Assembly (NCBI GenBank): GCA_004556155.1
Contig: SFIM01000005.1
Span: 1-64,000, forward strand
Direction of reading: 5' to 3'
Origin: Clostridiales bacterium
GTDB taxonomy: Bacteria > Bacillota > Clostridia > Christensenellales > Aristaeellaceae
DNA length: 64,000 bases
The notes below the pieces were generated by a model that saw only the letters and a list, made by a program, of their open reading frames with translations, was not told the origin of the DNA and did no database searches. The translations under genes were made by a program, and so were the position numbers. How positions within the stretch are numbered: position 1 is the first letter of the stretch; the number at the start of each line of letters is the position of its first letter. Below are positions 48,251-56,181 of this stretch, in pieces.

Positions 48251-48416
48251 GGCTTGCAGCCTCCCGTTGCATCGTAAAACCTGATGAATATCATTGGCCA
48301 TAAAAGCTGATTTTATGCGACATATCAATTTTTATAAATCGTAAGTATATAATAAGAATACCATTGTATATATTTTATACAATGGCATTCAAATTTTATA
48401 TTGTTTATTTCAATTA
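48251..48416. other. AT-rich gap with a 10-bp palindrome
   Basis: Between the zinc-binding lipoprotein and DUF2953 (both minus strand) lies a very AT-rich stretch with CCATTGTATA (48361-48370) and TATACAATGG (48376-48385) as perfect inverted arms. It could be a weak terminator after the lipoprotein gene or an operator for DUF2953; there is no clean T-run. Confidence 0.5.
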
Positions 48417-49325
48417 TTACTCAAGTGCATTCTTCAAAACATAAGCGTTGTCCAGCATCCGTGCTTCGTAGGTATCCAGCGTTGCTTCGCCGGTTACGAT
48501 CGGATCCAGCTCATACACGCCTGCGCCAGTTTCCTGCGAGATGGTCTGCGCAGCCACGGATGAGCTGCCAGGCTCGGTAAACAGTGGCGGATTACCTAAC
48601 GCACGCACCGTCTCAATCACCTCATGCAGCGCCTTGGGCGACAGGCTGTCCTCGTGCTCATCGCTCATGACAGCGGCGATATGCAGGCCATATGCGCGGG
48701 CAAAATAGGGAAACGCCTCATGGAATGTGACGATGCTCCTGCCGGAATCGGGTGCAAGCAGCTCCATAATCTGTGCATCCAACGCAGCCAATCGTTCGCA
48801 GTAAGCCTGCGCGTTAGACGTAATCTTATCCGCCTGCGCGGGCATCATCGCCGCAGCGCTTTGCACAATGGTCTGCACAATCTGGATGGCATTCTGCGCG
48901 TCCAGCCAGGTATGGGCGTTGTAGGCTTCCCCATCCTCATCGTGATGGTGGTGATGGGCCTCCTCATGCTCATCCTCGGCAATCAGATCAATGCCAGCAG
49001 AGCAATCTACTACCGGCAGATTGGGGAACTGCGCCTGCACATCCCCCAAATAGTTTTCCATTCCCGCGCCGCAGACAATCAGCATATCCGCCTTGGCAAG
49101 CTTCATCATATCGCTGGCTAATAGCTGATAATCATGCAAACAGCCGGTAGACGGCGTCGTCATACAGGATACCGTCACACCGTCCACACCGTCAAAGACA
49201 TTGAGCGCGAATATATACAGGGGGTAAAAAGAAGTCATCACCTGAACCTGCCCCGCCGAAGCGGAGCAGGCACAGGCGATGAACATCATACTAAGCGCTA
49301 CAAGCAGCGCCAGCATTTTTTTCAT
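48417..49325 (-). CDS. znuA: Zinc/manganese ABC-type substrate-binding lipoprotein (ZnuA family)
   Basis: A 302-residue metal-binding lipoprotein: signal peptide with lipobox-like FIACACS, cluster A-I fold with CLHDYQLLASDM (metal His), a His/Asp/Glu-rich loop (EEAHHHHHDEDGE) typical of zinc-binding members, NAHTWLDAQ, VTFHEAFPYFARAYG and the final FTEPGSSS. It would capture zinc outside the membrane. Permease and ATPase genes are absent on both sides, so it depends on components elsewhere. GGAGG precedes the ATG; it starts 14 bases after thrS. Confidence 0.93.
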   Translation of the reverse strand: MKKMLALLVALSMMFIACACSASAGQVQVMTSFYPLYIFALNVFDGVDGVTVSCMTTPSTGCLHDYQLLASDMMKLAKADMLIVCGAGMENYLGDVQAQFPNLPVVDCSAGIDLIAEDEHEEAHHHHHDEDGEAYNAHTWLDAQNAIQIVQTIVQSAAAMMPAQADKITSNAQAYCERLAALDAQIMELLAPDSGRSIVTFHEAFPYFARAYGLHIAAVMSDEHEDSLSPKALHEVIETVRALGNPPLFTEPGSSSVAAQTISQETGAGVYELDPIVTGEATLDTYEARMLDNAYVLKNALE

Positions 49326-49339
49326 GATTCCTCCAATGG

Positions 49340-51277
49340 TCAGCGCGCTTTGGAGTCGATCTCCTCACGCAGCTTGGCGATAATGTCCGCTACGGGCATC
49401 GCGCCGAAGTTTTCGTTCTTGCGGGAGCGCAGCGCGGCAGTGCCGTTCTCTACTTCCTGATCGCCCAGCACCAGCATGTAGGGAATCTTCTGGGTCTGCG
49501 CCTCGCGCACCTTGAAGCCGATCTTCTCGTTGCGATCGTCTACGCTTACGCGCATGCCCTCTTTTTCCAAACGATCCTTGAGCTGATAGGCGTAATCGTC
49601 CGCGCGGTTGGTGATGGTCATGATGCGTACCTGCTCGGGAGCCAGCCACAGTGGGAAGGCGCCGGCGTACTTTTCAATCAGATAGGCCAGCGTGCGCTCG
49701 TAGCAGCCCAGGGAGGTACGATGGATGATATAGGGATGCTTCTTCTGGCCGTCCGCATCGGTATATTCCATGCCGAAGCGCTGTGCCAGCAGCATGTCGA
49801 TCTGGATGGTTACCAGCGTGTCTTCCTTGCCGAACACGTTCTTGTACTGGATATCCAGCTTGGGGCCGTAGAAGGCGGCCTCGTCGATGCCGATGGTATA
49901 CTTGACGCCCAGGTGATCCAGGATCTTGCCCATTACAGCCTGCGCTTCATTCCACTGCTCCGCCGTTCCCTCATACTTGTTCTTGGGATTGGCAGGATCC
50001 CACTGAGAGAAGCGGAAGGTGCAGTCTTCCAGCAGGCCGACCGTGCCCAGGAAGTACTTGGCCAGCTCCAGGCAGCCCTTGAATTCTTCTTCCAGCTGAT
50101 CAGGGCGCAGGATGTAATGACCCTCGGAAATGGTGAACTGACGCACGCGGATCAGGCCGTGCATTTCGCCCGAATCCTCATTGCGGAACAGCGTGGAGGT
50201 TTCGGTCAGGCGCATGGGCAAATCACGATAGGAGCGCGCACGATTGAGAAACACCTGATACTGGAAGGGGCAGGTCATCGGGCGCAGGGCGAAGCACTCC
50301 TTGGTTTCATCGTTCGGATCGCCCATCACGAACATGCCGTCCAGATAATGATCCCAATGGCCGGAGATTTTATACAGCTCGCGCTTGGCAAAATACGGGG
50401 TCTTGGTCAGCTGGCAGCCGCGGGTCTGCTCCACATCCTCCACCCAGCGCTGCAGAAGCTGCACCACGCGCGCGCCCTTGGGCAGCAGAATAGGCAGGCC
50501 CTGGCCGATGCAATCCACGGTGGTAAAGTATTCCAGCTCACGGCCAAGCTTGTTGTGGTCACGCTTGCGAGCCTCCTCCTGCTGCTGCAGGTAGGCTTCC
50601 ATTTCAGCCTTATCATAGAAGGCCGTGCCATACACGCGCTGAAGCATCTTGTTCTTTTCGCTGCCGCGCCAATACGCGCCGGCAAGGGAGGTAAGCTTGA
50701 AGGCCTTGACCTTGCCGGTGGAGGCCAGGTGCGGGCCGGCGCACAGATCCACAAAGTCGCCTTGACGATAGAAGGAAATCGTCGCATCCTCAGGCAGATC
50801 GTTGATCAGCTCTACCTTGTAGGGTTCGTCCTTTTCCTGCATCAGGGCAATAGCCTCTGCACGGGGCAGTTCAAAGCGTTCAATGCGGTCGTTGCGCTTG
50901 ATGATGTGGGACATTTCCTTTTCTACTTCGCGCAGGAAATCGTTGGTAAAGGGCTCCTCAGTGTCGAAATCGTAGTAGAAGCCGTTATCGATAGCCGGGC
51001 CGATGGCCAGCTTGACATTGGGGCGCAGCTTCTTAACGGCCTCGGCCAGCACATGGGAAGCCGTGTGGCGCAGCACGCGCTTGGCATCGTCGTCCGCAAA
51101 GGTCAGAAATTCCACTTCGCAGTCATGATCCAGTGTGCGCCACATTTCCATAATCTGGCCGTCCACACGGGCGCAGAGCGCGTCCTTTTTCAGCTGTTGG
51201 CTGATCTTACCGGCGATATCCAGCAGGGACAGGCCGTTTTCAAATTCTCTTTGTTCACCCTTCAGAGTAAGCAGCAT
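49340..51277 (-). CDS. thrS: Threonyl-tRNA synthetase
   Basis: Charges tRNA-Thr. The 645 residues have the TGS domain (LLTLKGEQREFENGLSLLDIA), the editing domain with HTASHVLAEAV and FVDLCAGPHL, the class II core (motif 2 FRNEDSGEMHGLIRVRQF, motif 3 HRTSLGCYERTLAYLIEKYAG) and the anticodon-binding end. ATG at 51277 is preferred because AAGGAGG lies nine bases before it; the ATG at 51286 directly abuts that site. Expression is under a T-box leader. Confidence 0.97.
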   Translation of the reverse strand: MLLTLKGEQREFENGLSLLDIAGKISQQLKKDALCARVDGQIMEMWRTLDHDCEVEFLTFADDDAKRVLRHTASHVLAEAVKKLRPNVKLAIGPAIDNGFYYDFDTEEPFTNDFLREVEKEMSHIIKRNDRIERFELPRAEAIALMQEKDEPYKVELINDLPEDATISFYRQGDFVDLCAGPHLASTGKVKAFKLTSLAGAYWRGSEKNKMLQRVYGTAFYDKAEMEAYLQQQEEARKRDHNKLGRELEYFTTVDCIGQGLPILLPKGARVVQLLQRWVEDVEQTRGCQLTKTPYFAKRELYKISGHWDHYLDGMFVMGDPNDETKECFALRPMTCPFQYQVFLNRARSYRDLPMRLTETSTLFRNEDSGEMHGLIRVRQFTISEGHYILRPDQLEEEFKGCLELAKYFLGTVGLLEDCTFRFSQWDPANPKNKYEGTAEQWNEAQAVMGKILDHLGVKYTIGIDEAAFYGPKLDIQYKNVFGKEDTLVTIQIDMLLAQRFGMEYTDADGQKKHPYIIHRTSLGCYERTLAYLIEKYAGAFPLWLAPEQVRIMTITNRADDYAYQLKDRLEKEGMRVSVDDRNEKIGFKVREAQTQKIPYMLVLGDQEVENGTAALRSRKNENFGAMPVADIIAKLREEIDSKAR

Positions 51278-51298
51278 GCGTTTCATCCTCCTTGCAAA

Positions 51299-51521
51299 TA
51301 AAAAAGCACTCGATCCCCGTCATACAGGGACGAATGCAGCCTTCGCATCCGCGGTTCCACCCTTGTTGTTGTAAAACCACTCGTTCAGCGCTGTAACGGG
51401 CGCGTCCCGCATTGATCGGGCGGTGGTATCCATCCGCATTTCCCCTGCGCACGCTTTCAGCCAATGGCGCACACTCTCTTTCGGTTCCCTGCGGCGGCAT
51501 GTCCGCCTTCATCTCAAGGAT
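51299..51521 (-). promoter_or_regulatory. T-box riboswitch of thrS
   Basis: The leader has the conserved T-box AGGGTGGAACCGCG (51350-51363), upstream AGAGAG and GGCTGAAAGC stem-I elements, and a terminator stem (about 51306-51340) followed by TTTTTT at 51300-51305. Uncharged tRNA-Thr would stabilise the antiterminator. An ACC Thr codon in GATACCACC (51422-51427) is the likely specifier. Confidence 0.92.
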
Positions 51522-51527
51522 ATGGGT

Positions 51528-51556
51528 AGTATACCCCCGCCTTTGGGGTTTGTCAA
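51528..51556 (-). promoter_or_regulatory. Promoter of the thrS leader
   Basis: Minus-strand TTGACA (51551-51556), 17-base spacer, TATACT (51528-51533). It overlaps the last codon of the MarR gene. Confidence 0.88.
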
Positions 51557-51990
51557 TCCCTTATTTCGTCTTTTGCACGTAAATTTTCGCTGATTTTCTC
51601 AATGCAGCGGCAAAAAGCGTCCAATTCCTCCTGTGAAATGCCCTCCAGCATCAACTGATTTAGCCGCTCGATATCCTGCTGACAGATTTGCAGCTCCTGC
51701 TTCCCGCGTTCAGTGATATACACCCGGTTGCAGCGGGTATCAGCAGTATCCGCGCGGCGGCGGATCAGCCCAGCGCTTTCCATCCGCTTGAAGGAGGCTG
51801 CAATGGAAGCAGGCGTTACCCCTGCGCTGTCGGCCATCTGTTTTTGTGAGCAGCCAGGATGCGCGCTGATATAGCTGAGCATCTCAGGTTGGCCCAGGTG
51901 CAATCCGCGGCGCAGCAGCACGCGGCGCATGCGCGCACGGCGCAGAGCCATCATCTTTTCACAGCGATCCGCCGCAGCGTTGCTTTCCAT
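51553..51990 (-). CDS. MarR-family transcriptional regulator
   Basis: The 145-residue winged-helix regulator has the MarR core (QPEMLSYISAHPGCSQKQMAD, VTPASIAASFKRMESAGLIRR, wing DTRCNRVYITERGKQ) between dimerisation helices. Ligand and targets are unknown. A GTTAGACG/CGTCAAAC inverted repeat over its own -10 (52021-52049) suggests autorepression, possibly together with the divergent isomerase-like gene. GGAG precedes the ATG. Confidence 0.88.
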   Translation of the reverse strand: MESNAAADRCEKMMALRRARMRRVLLRRGLHLGQPEMLSYISAHPGCSQKQMADSAGVTPASIAASFKRMESAGLIRRRADTADTRCNRVYITERGKQELQICQQDIERLNQLMLEGISQEELDAFCRCIEKISENLRAKDEIRD

Positions 51991-52020
51991 AAATCTTTCT
52001 CCATCATCAACCGTTTATCT

Positions 52021-52049
52021 GTTAGACGTTTAATATTATATCGTCAAAC
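52021..52049. promoter_or_regulatory. Candidate MarR operator
   Basis: Half-sites GTTAGACG (52021-52028) and CGTCAAAC (52042-52049) are inverted, match at 7 of 8 positions, are 13 bases apart, and cover the -10 of marR. Confidence 0.5.
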
Positions 52050-52063
52050 TATATATTTGTCAA
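52035..52063 (-). promoter_or_regulatory. Consensus promoter of marR
   Basis: Minus-strand TTGACA (52058-52063), 17-base spacer and TATAAT (52035-52040), a perfect match. Confidence 0.88.
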
Positions 52064-52131
52064 CCAGCGGCAGGAATGCGCGCATCCATGTCGAAATAAA
52101 TACCAACTACTTGCAAAGGAGCAATGCTTTT

Positions 52132-52974
52132 ATGTCTGCTTTCCCCATCGGCGTTATGCTGGATTCCTTCCGCAAGCCCTGGACTGAAGCGCTGGATATT
52201 GCCTGTGAGCTGGGCGCATCCGGCATTCAGGCCCATGGCGGTCATGGTCTGCTGGCCGTTAAAACCGTTACCCCCGCCGTGAAGAAAGAGTTTATGGCGC
52301 AGATGCGCGATCACGGCCTGGTTGTTTCCGCCATCTGCGGCGACCTGGGCAAGGGCTTTGGCAATCCGGAGCTCAACCCCGAGCTGATTGAAACCTCCAA
52401 GCGCATTCTGGACATGGCCAAGGAGCTGGGCACGGATATCGTAACCACCCACATTGGCGTTGTTCCCCAGGATCCTGCGCATCCGCGCTATCACATCATG
52501 CAGGATGCCTGCGGCGAGCTGGCCGAATATGCCGACAGCCTGAACGCGCACTTTGCCGTTGAAACCGGCCCTGAAACCGCGAAGGTGCTGTGCGGCTTCC
52601 TGGATAGCCTGCATTCTACCGGCGTATCGGTCAATATGGACCCCGCAAACCTTGTGATGGTAACGGGTGACGATCCTGTCCGGGCCGTGCATACGCTGAA
52701 AAAGTACATCGTACACACCCATGCCAAGGATGGCCGCAAGCTGCTGGATCGCAACCCCGAAATCATCTATCATGTGATCACCCCGCAAGAGCCGGTAACG
52801 GACAAGGCCTTCATCGAGGTGCCGCTGGGCGCGGGCAGCGTGCCCTTCAAGGAATACCTGGATGCGTTGCGCGAGATCGGCTTCAATGGCTTCCTGACCA
52901 TTGAGCGTGAAGTGGGCGAGAATCCTGTAGCCGATATCCGCATGGCAGCGAACTTCCTGCGCAAGTTCTTCTGA
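52132..52974 (+). CDS. Sugar phosphate isomerase/epimerase-like TIM-barrel protein
   Basis: A 280-residue AP-endonuclease/xylose-isomerase-like barrel. Metal-site candidates are the Glu of FAVETGPETA, the Asp of VNMDPANLV, the His residues of TTHIGVVPQDPAH and VHTHAKDG, and the final TIEREVG. Such proteins interconvert sugars, for example ketose 3-epimerases, hydroxypyruvate isomerases or IolE-type enzymes; this one cannot be narrowed. AAAGGAG supports the start. It stands alone and divergent from marR, so MarR control is plausible but inferred. Confidence 0.83.
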   Translation: MSAFPIGVMLDSFRKPWTEALDIACELGASGIQAHGGHGLLAVKTVTPAVKKEFMAQMRDHGLVVSAICGDLGKGFGNPELNPELIETSKRILDMAKELGTDIVTTHIGVVPQDPAHPRYHIMQDACGELAEYADSLNAHFAVETGPETAKVLCGFLDSLHSTGVSVNMDPANLVMVTGDDPVRAVHTLKKYIVHTHAKDGRKLLDRNPEIIYHVITPQEPVTDKAFIEVPLGAGSVPFKEYLDALREIGFNGFLTIEREVGENPVADIRMAANFLRKFF

Positions 52975-53010
52975 TTTCATTGCATTCAGAAAGCAAGCAT
53001 AGATAAATCA

Positions 53011-53055
53011 AATCCCCCTTTGCCGGCGTTTTCGGACAAAGGGGGATTGATTTTG
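53011..53055. terminator. Bidirectional terminator between the isomerase-like gene and mnmA
   Basis: A 12-bp perfect stem AATCCCCCTTTG (53011-53022) and CAAAGGGGGATT (53037-53048), followed by GATTTTGTT on the plus side and TGATTTATCT on the minus side, sits between two convergent genes. Confidence 0.78.
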
Positions 53056-53071
53056 TTATGCAAAATTGATC

Positions 53072-54133
53072 TTAATGATAATACTCCGCAATGATGCCGC
53101 CGCCCAGGCAGACATCGCCCTGATAGATCACCAGGCTTTGTCCAGGCGTAACTGCGCGCTGCGCCTCGGCAAATTCTACAATCGCGCCATTTTCGTCCAT
53201 CTCGCGCAGCGTAGCGCGCTGATCGGGCTGGCGATAGCGCGTTTTGACGCCATATTCCTGCTGTGTTTTCGCAGGCTCGTCAATCCAGGTTAGCTGCTCA
53301 ATTCGCGCGGCACGACTATACAGCAAAGGATGGTCTTCGCCCTGCGCCACGATCAGACGGTTGTTTTGCAGATCCTTCTCCACCACAAAATAGCTGCGGC
53401 CATCGCCATGCCCGCCGATGCCCAGCCCCCGGCGCTGTCCCAGGGTGTAGTACATCAGCCCGTCATGCCGGCCAACAACCTCGCCGTCCACCGTAACCAT
53501 ATCGCCCGGCTGTGCGGGCAGATACTGGCTGAGGAAGGGCTTGAAATGCCGCTCACCGATGAAGCAAATACCGGTAGAATCCTTCTTCTTTGCCACGGGC
53601 AGGCCGTTTTGCAGGGCGATTTCGCGCACCTCCGCCTTGGTCATACCGCCAACAGGAAAGATGGCCTTTTTTAGCTGCTGCTGATGGAGCATATATAGAA
53701 AGTAGCTTTGCTCCTTATTGGGATCTACGCCCTTTAGCAGCTGCCCCTGCTCGTTGGTCTGCACAAAATGGCCCGTGGCAATCTTTTCTGCCCCCAGCTG
53801 CATGGCAAAATCGAGAAACGCCTTGAACTTAATCTCCCGGTTACACAATACATCCGGGTTGGGCGTACGGCCAGCCTTATATTCATTCAAAAACAGCGTG
53901 AAAACACGATCCCAATATTGCTTGGCAAAATTGACGGAATAGTATGGAATATCAATCTGCTCGCACACCTGCTGCACATCGCGCCAGTCGCCTTCGGAAG
54001 TGCATACGCCGTCTTCGTCCTTTTCCTCCCAGTTTTTCATAAAGACGCCGATCACATCATAGCCTGCACGCTTGAGCAGCAACGCCGAAACCGCCGAATC
54101 CACACCGCCGGACATGCCTACCACAACCCGCAT
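53072..54133 (-). CDS. mnmA: tRNA-specific 2-thiouridylase MnmA
   Basis: MnmA puts sulfur on U34 of Lys, Glu and Gln tRNAs. The 353 residues start with the PP-loop VVVGMSGGVDSAVSALLL, have the catalytic Cys in NPDVLCNREIKF and the second Cys in DSTGICFIGERHF, and the C-terminal barrel. Its product nucleotide is completed by MnmM (44778). It follows the TMK fusion gene directly, the two coding regions touching without a gap. Confidence 0.97.
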   Translation of the reverse strand: MRVVVGMSGGVDSAVSALLLKRAGYDVIGVFMKNWEEKDEDGVCTSEGDWRDVQQVCEQIDIPYYSVNFAKQYWDRVFTLFLNEYKAGRTPNPDVLCNREIKFKAFLDFAMQLGAEKIATGHFVQTNEQGQLLKGVDPNKEQSYFLYMLHQQQLKKAIFPVGGMTKAEVREIALQNGLPVAKKKDSTGICFIGERHFKPFLSQYLPAQPGDMVTVDGEVVGRHDGLMYYTLGQRRGLGIGGHGDGRSYFVVEKDLQNNRLIVAQGEDHPLLYSRAARIEQLTWIDEPAKTQQEYGVKTRYRQPDQRATLREMDENGAIVEFAEAQRAVTPGQSLVIYQGDVCLGGGIIAEYYH

Positions 54134-55420
54134 TTAAGCCACCCCCGCCGTCTGCATGCGCGTGAAGAGCGCCTGCAGAATATCATCTGTAATCTCTTTG
54201 GGCTTGCGCGCCGCATCAACGCAGATAAAGCGCTGGGCATGACGCACGGCCAGCTCTTCATACGCCGCCTCCACGCGCGCATGGAAGGCCGCCTTTTCCT
54301 GCTCGATACGATCCAACGCAGAAGCGTTTGCACGGCGTTTAAGCGCCGTTTCATGATCCAATCGCAGATAGATCGTTGCATCCGGCAGGCAGCCCTCGAT
54401 GGCAGGCGCGTTGATCTGCTCGATCAGCGCTACGCCCAATTCGCGTCCGCCGCCCTGGAAAGCCACGCTGGAATCAACAAAGCGGTCGCACAGCACCACG
54501 TCGCCCTCCTGCAAAGCAGGCAGGATCACCTGCCGCACATGCTGTGCGCGCGCAGCGGCATACAGCATGGCCTCGGTGATATCATCCATGCCGGTATTGG
54601 CCACATCCAGCAGCAGGGTACGGATCTTTTCAGAAATCGGACAGCCGCCCGGCTCACGGCTGCGGCGAACGGTATAGCCGCGATCCCGAAGCGCTTTTTC
54701 TACCGCATCGGACTGGGTGGTTTTTCCGCAGCCATCCAGCCCTTCCATGGTGATAAAATAGCCGTGCCGCTTGGGGACGAAGCCTAGGAGCATTGCGGAC
54801 AAGGCATCTACTGTGGGCGCGATATGGGTGGGCTGCGCGCTCTGCAATTCGTCCGCCTCGCCAAAACCATAGCCCACGGCAATGCTGTCAACGCCCGCCT
54901 GATGCGCCCCCTCAATATCGCTGCCACGGTCGCCGATCATCACGGCATGCTGATAGGATACGCCCCTTAGCACCCGCGCGATCAACTCGCCCTTTTCGGC
55001 GGTAGAGGTAGAATCGCTGGGGCCGCTCAGGCCGTCAATATAGCCATCCAGCCCGAAATGCTTGAGGATAAGCCAGCTGGTTTCTTCTGGCTTGCCGGTG
55101 GCGATTAGCACCTTTGCGCCGCCATCATGCAGAGCCTTGAGCAACTCACGAATGCCGGGATACACCTGGTTTTCAAATCGTCCAGTGGGCACATAGTATT
55201 CCCGAAACAGCAGCGCGCCGCGCTCGGCGGCAGCCGCATCCATGCCGGCATAGCGCTGAAAGGAATCCACCAGCGGCGGGCCGATGTACTTGCGCAGCCC
55301 CGCTTCGTCCGGAATGGGCAGGTTCATTTTGCTCAGCGCATAGCACACGGCGTTGGTGATGCCGTCGTGGGAGTTGGTCAGCGTGCCGTCCAGATCAAAA
55401 ATTACCGTATCGTAGCGCAT
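54134..55420 (-). CDS. HAD phosphatase-thymidylate kinase fusion
   Basis: The 428-residue protein joins two enzymes. Residues 1-215 form a HAD phosphatase of the Gph/PpaX type: nucleophile Asp9 and Asp11 in FDLDGTL, ATGKPEETS, and GDRGSDIEGAHQAG. From residue 225 a complete thymidylate kinase follows: EGLDGCGKTTQ P-loop, SREPGG, LCDRFVDSSVAFQGGGRELG and a lid region. TMK makes dTDP from dTMP; the HAD part may remove phosphate from a nucleotide or other metabolite. The frame is open throughout with no internal start needed. GGGAG lies before the ATG at 55420. Confidence 0.92.
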   Translation of the reverse strand: MRYDTVIFDLDGTLTNSHDGITNAVCYALSKMNLPIPDEAGLRKYIGPPLVDSFQRYAGMDAAAAERGALLFREYYVPTGRFENQVYPGIRELLKALHDGGAKVLIATGKPEETSWLILKHFGLDGYIDGLSGPSDSTSTAEKGELIARVLRGVSYQHAVMIGDRGSDIEGAHQAGVDSIAVGYGFGEADELQSAQPTHIAPTVDALSAMLLGFVPKRHGYFITMEGLDGCGKTTQSDAVEKALRDRGYTVRRSREPGGCPISEKIRTLLLDVANTGMDDITEAMLYAAARAQHVRQVILPALQEGDVVLCDRFVDSSVAFQGGGRELGVALIEQINAPAIEGCLPDATIYLRLDHETALKRRANASALDRIEQEKAAFHARVEAAYEELAVRHAQRFICVDAARKPKEITDDILQALFTRMQTAGVA

Positions 55421-55444
55421 GGTGTGTTCTCCCATTATCATAGT

Positions 55445-55474
55445 AAAAGCCGCGTCCGGAAAGCCCGAACGCGG
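55445..55474 (-). terminator. Terminator of the unknown membrane-anchored protein gene
   Basis: Minus-strand stem CCGCGTTCGG/CCGGACGCGG (55450-55474) followed by CTTTTAC, between the stop at 55491 and the HAD-TMK start. Confidence 0.7.
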
Positions 55475-55490
55475 TTGAAGCATCCGCGTG

Positions 55491-56171
55491 TTATTGCTTG
55501 AGACGCTCAGGCATATCGCCCCGGCCGGACTGGATCAGCTCATTCAGGAAGGCGATCACGTTTTCCTCGTTCTGACTAAACGTGGTTACGGCGATCACCA
55601 GATCGCGATTATCCAGACCCATGCCGTCCATATAGCCATAGAGCGTATACAGCGGAATGCCAAAGAGGGACTTGGTTTCAGTGGGGTTACCGTCGTCATC
55701 CAGCAGGGTTACATAGCCGCTGGACAGATCAATTCCCTCCACATTCAGCGCGCCGGACTCCACATAAGGCGTTAAATCAATAAACACGCCCTGCGCCGCA
55801 AAGCGCTTGAAATCCTCAGTGCTCAGGGCGTACAGATCGCCCTCGCCAGCCATCAGATAAACGGACAGTTGCATATTGGAATAATAATCATCTGTGGAGC
55901 CTGCGGTAAGCAGGATGGTGCTGACCGTTTCCATATCAGGAACGGAGCGCTGCCACACATCCTTCATAAAGGCGTCCACCTTTTCCTGCGTTGCCGTGGT
56001 GCTTTGCATATAGATATCCACGCGCAGGTTTTCCGGCGAACGATAAGCGGTGGTGGTGTAGAGCAGGTTCACGCAGAACACAGTCAGCGCCGCCGCCAAC
56101 AGGTATTTCCACAGGTGATAGGTAAAATGCGTGCGAAGCCGCTGCTTCGTCAGGGGCGTTTTGATTTTCAT
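55491..56171 (-). CDS. Membrane-anchored protein of unknown function
   Basis: The 226-residue protein has a basic cytoplasmic start, one membrane helix (YLLAAALTVFCVNLLYTTTAY, about residues 24-44) and an extracytoplasmic domain that resembles part of a type 1 solute-binding fold (EKVDAFMKDVW; STEDFKRFAAQGVFIDLTPYVESG; FGIPLYTLYGYMDGMG). I do not recognise a named family. GAGGAA precedes the ATG. It lies 10 bases after lysS and ends with a terminator, so it may share the greA-lysS transcript. Confidence 0.75.
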   Translation of the reverse strand: MKIKTPLTKQRLRTHFTYHLWKYLLAAALTVFCVNLLYTTTAYRSPENLRVDIYMQSTTATQEKVDAFMKDVWQRSVPDMETVSTILLTAGSTDDYYSNMQLSVYLMAGEGDLYALSTEDFKRFAAQGVFIDLTPYVESGALNVEGIDLSSGYVTLLDDDGNPTETKSLFGIPLYTLYGYMDGMGLDNRDLVIAVTTFSQNEENVIAFLNELIQSGRGDMPERLKQ

Positions 56172-56181
56172 CCCCGGTTCC

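Noticed and set aside
49721..51301. A 526-codon plus-strand frame opposite thrS
   Set aside because: Shadow of thrS, and it would run into the thrS ribosome site and leader.
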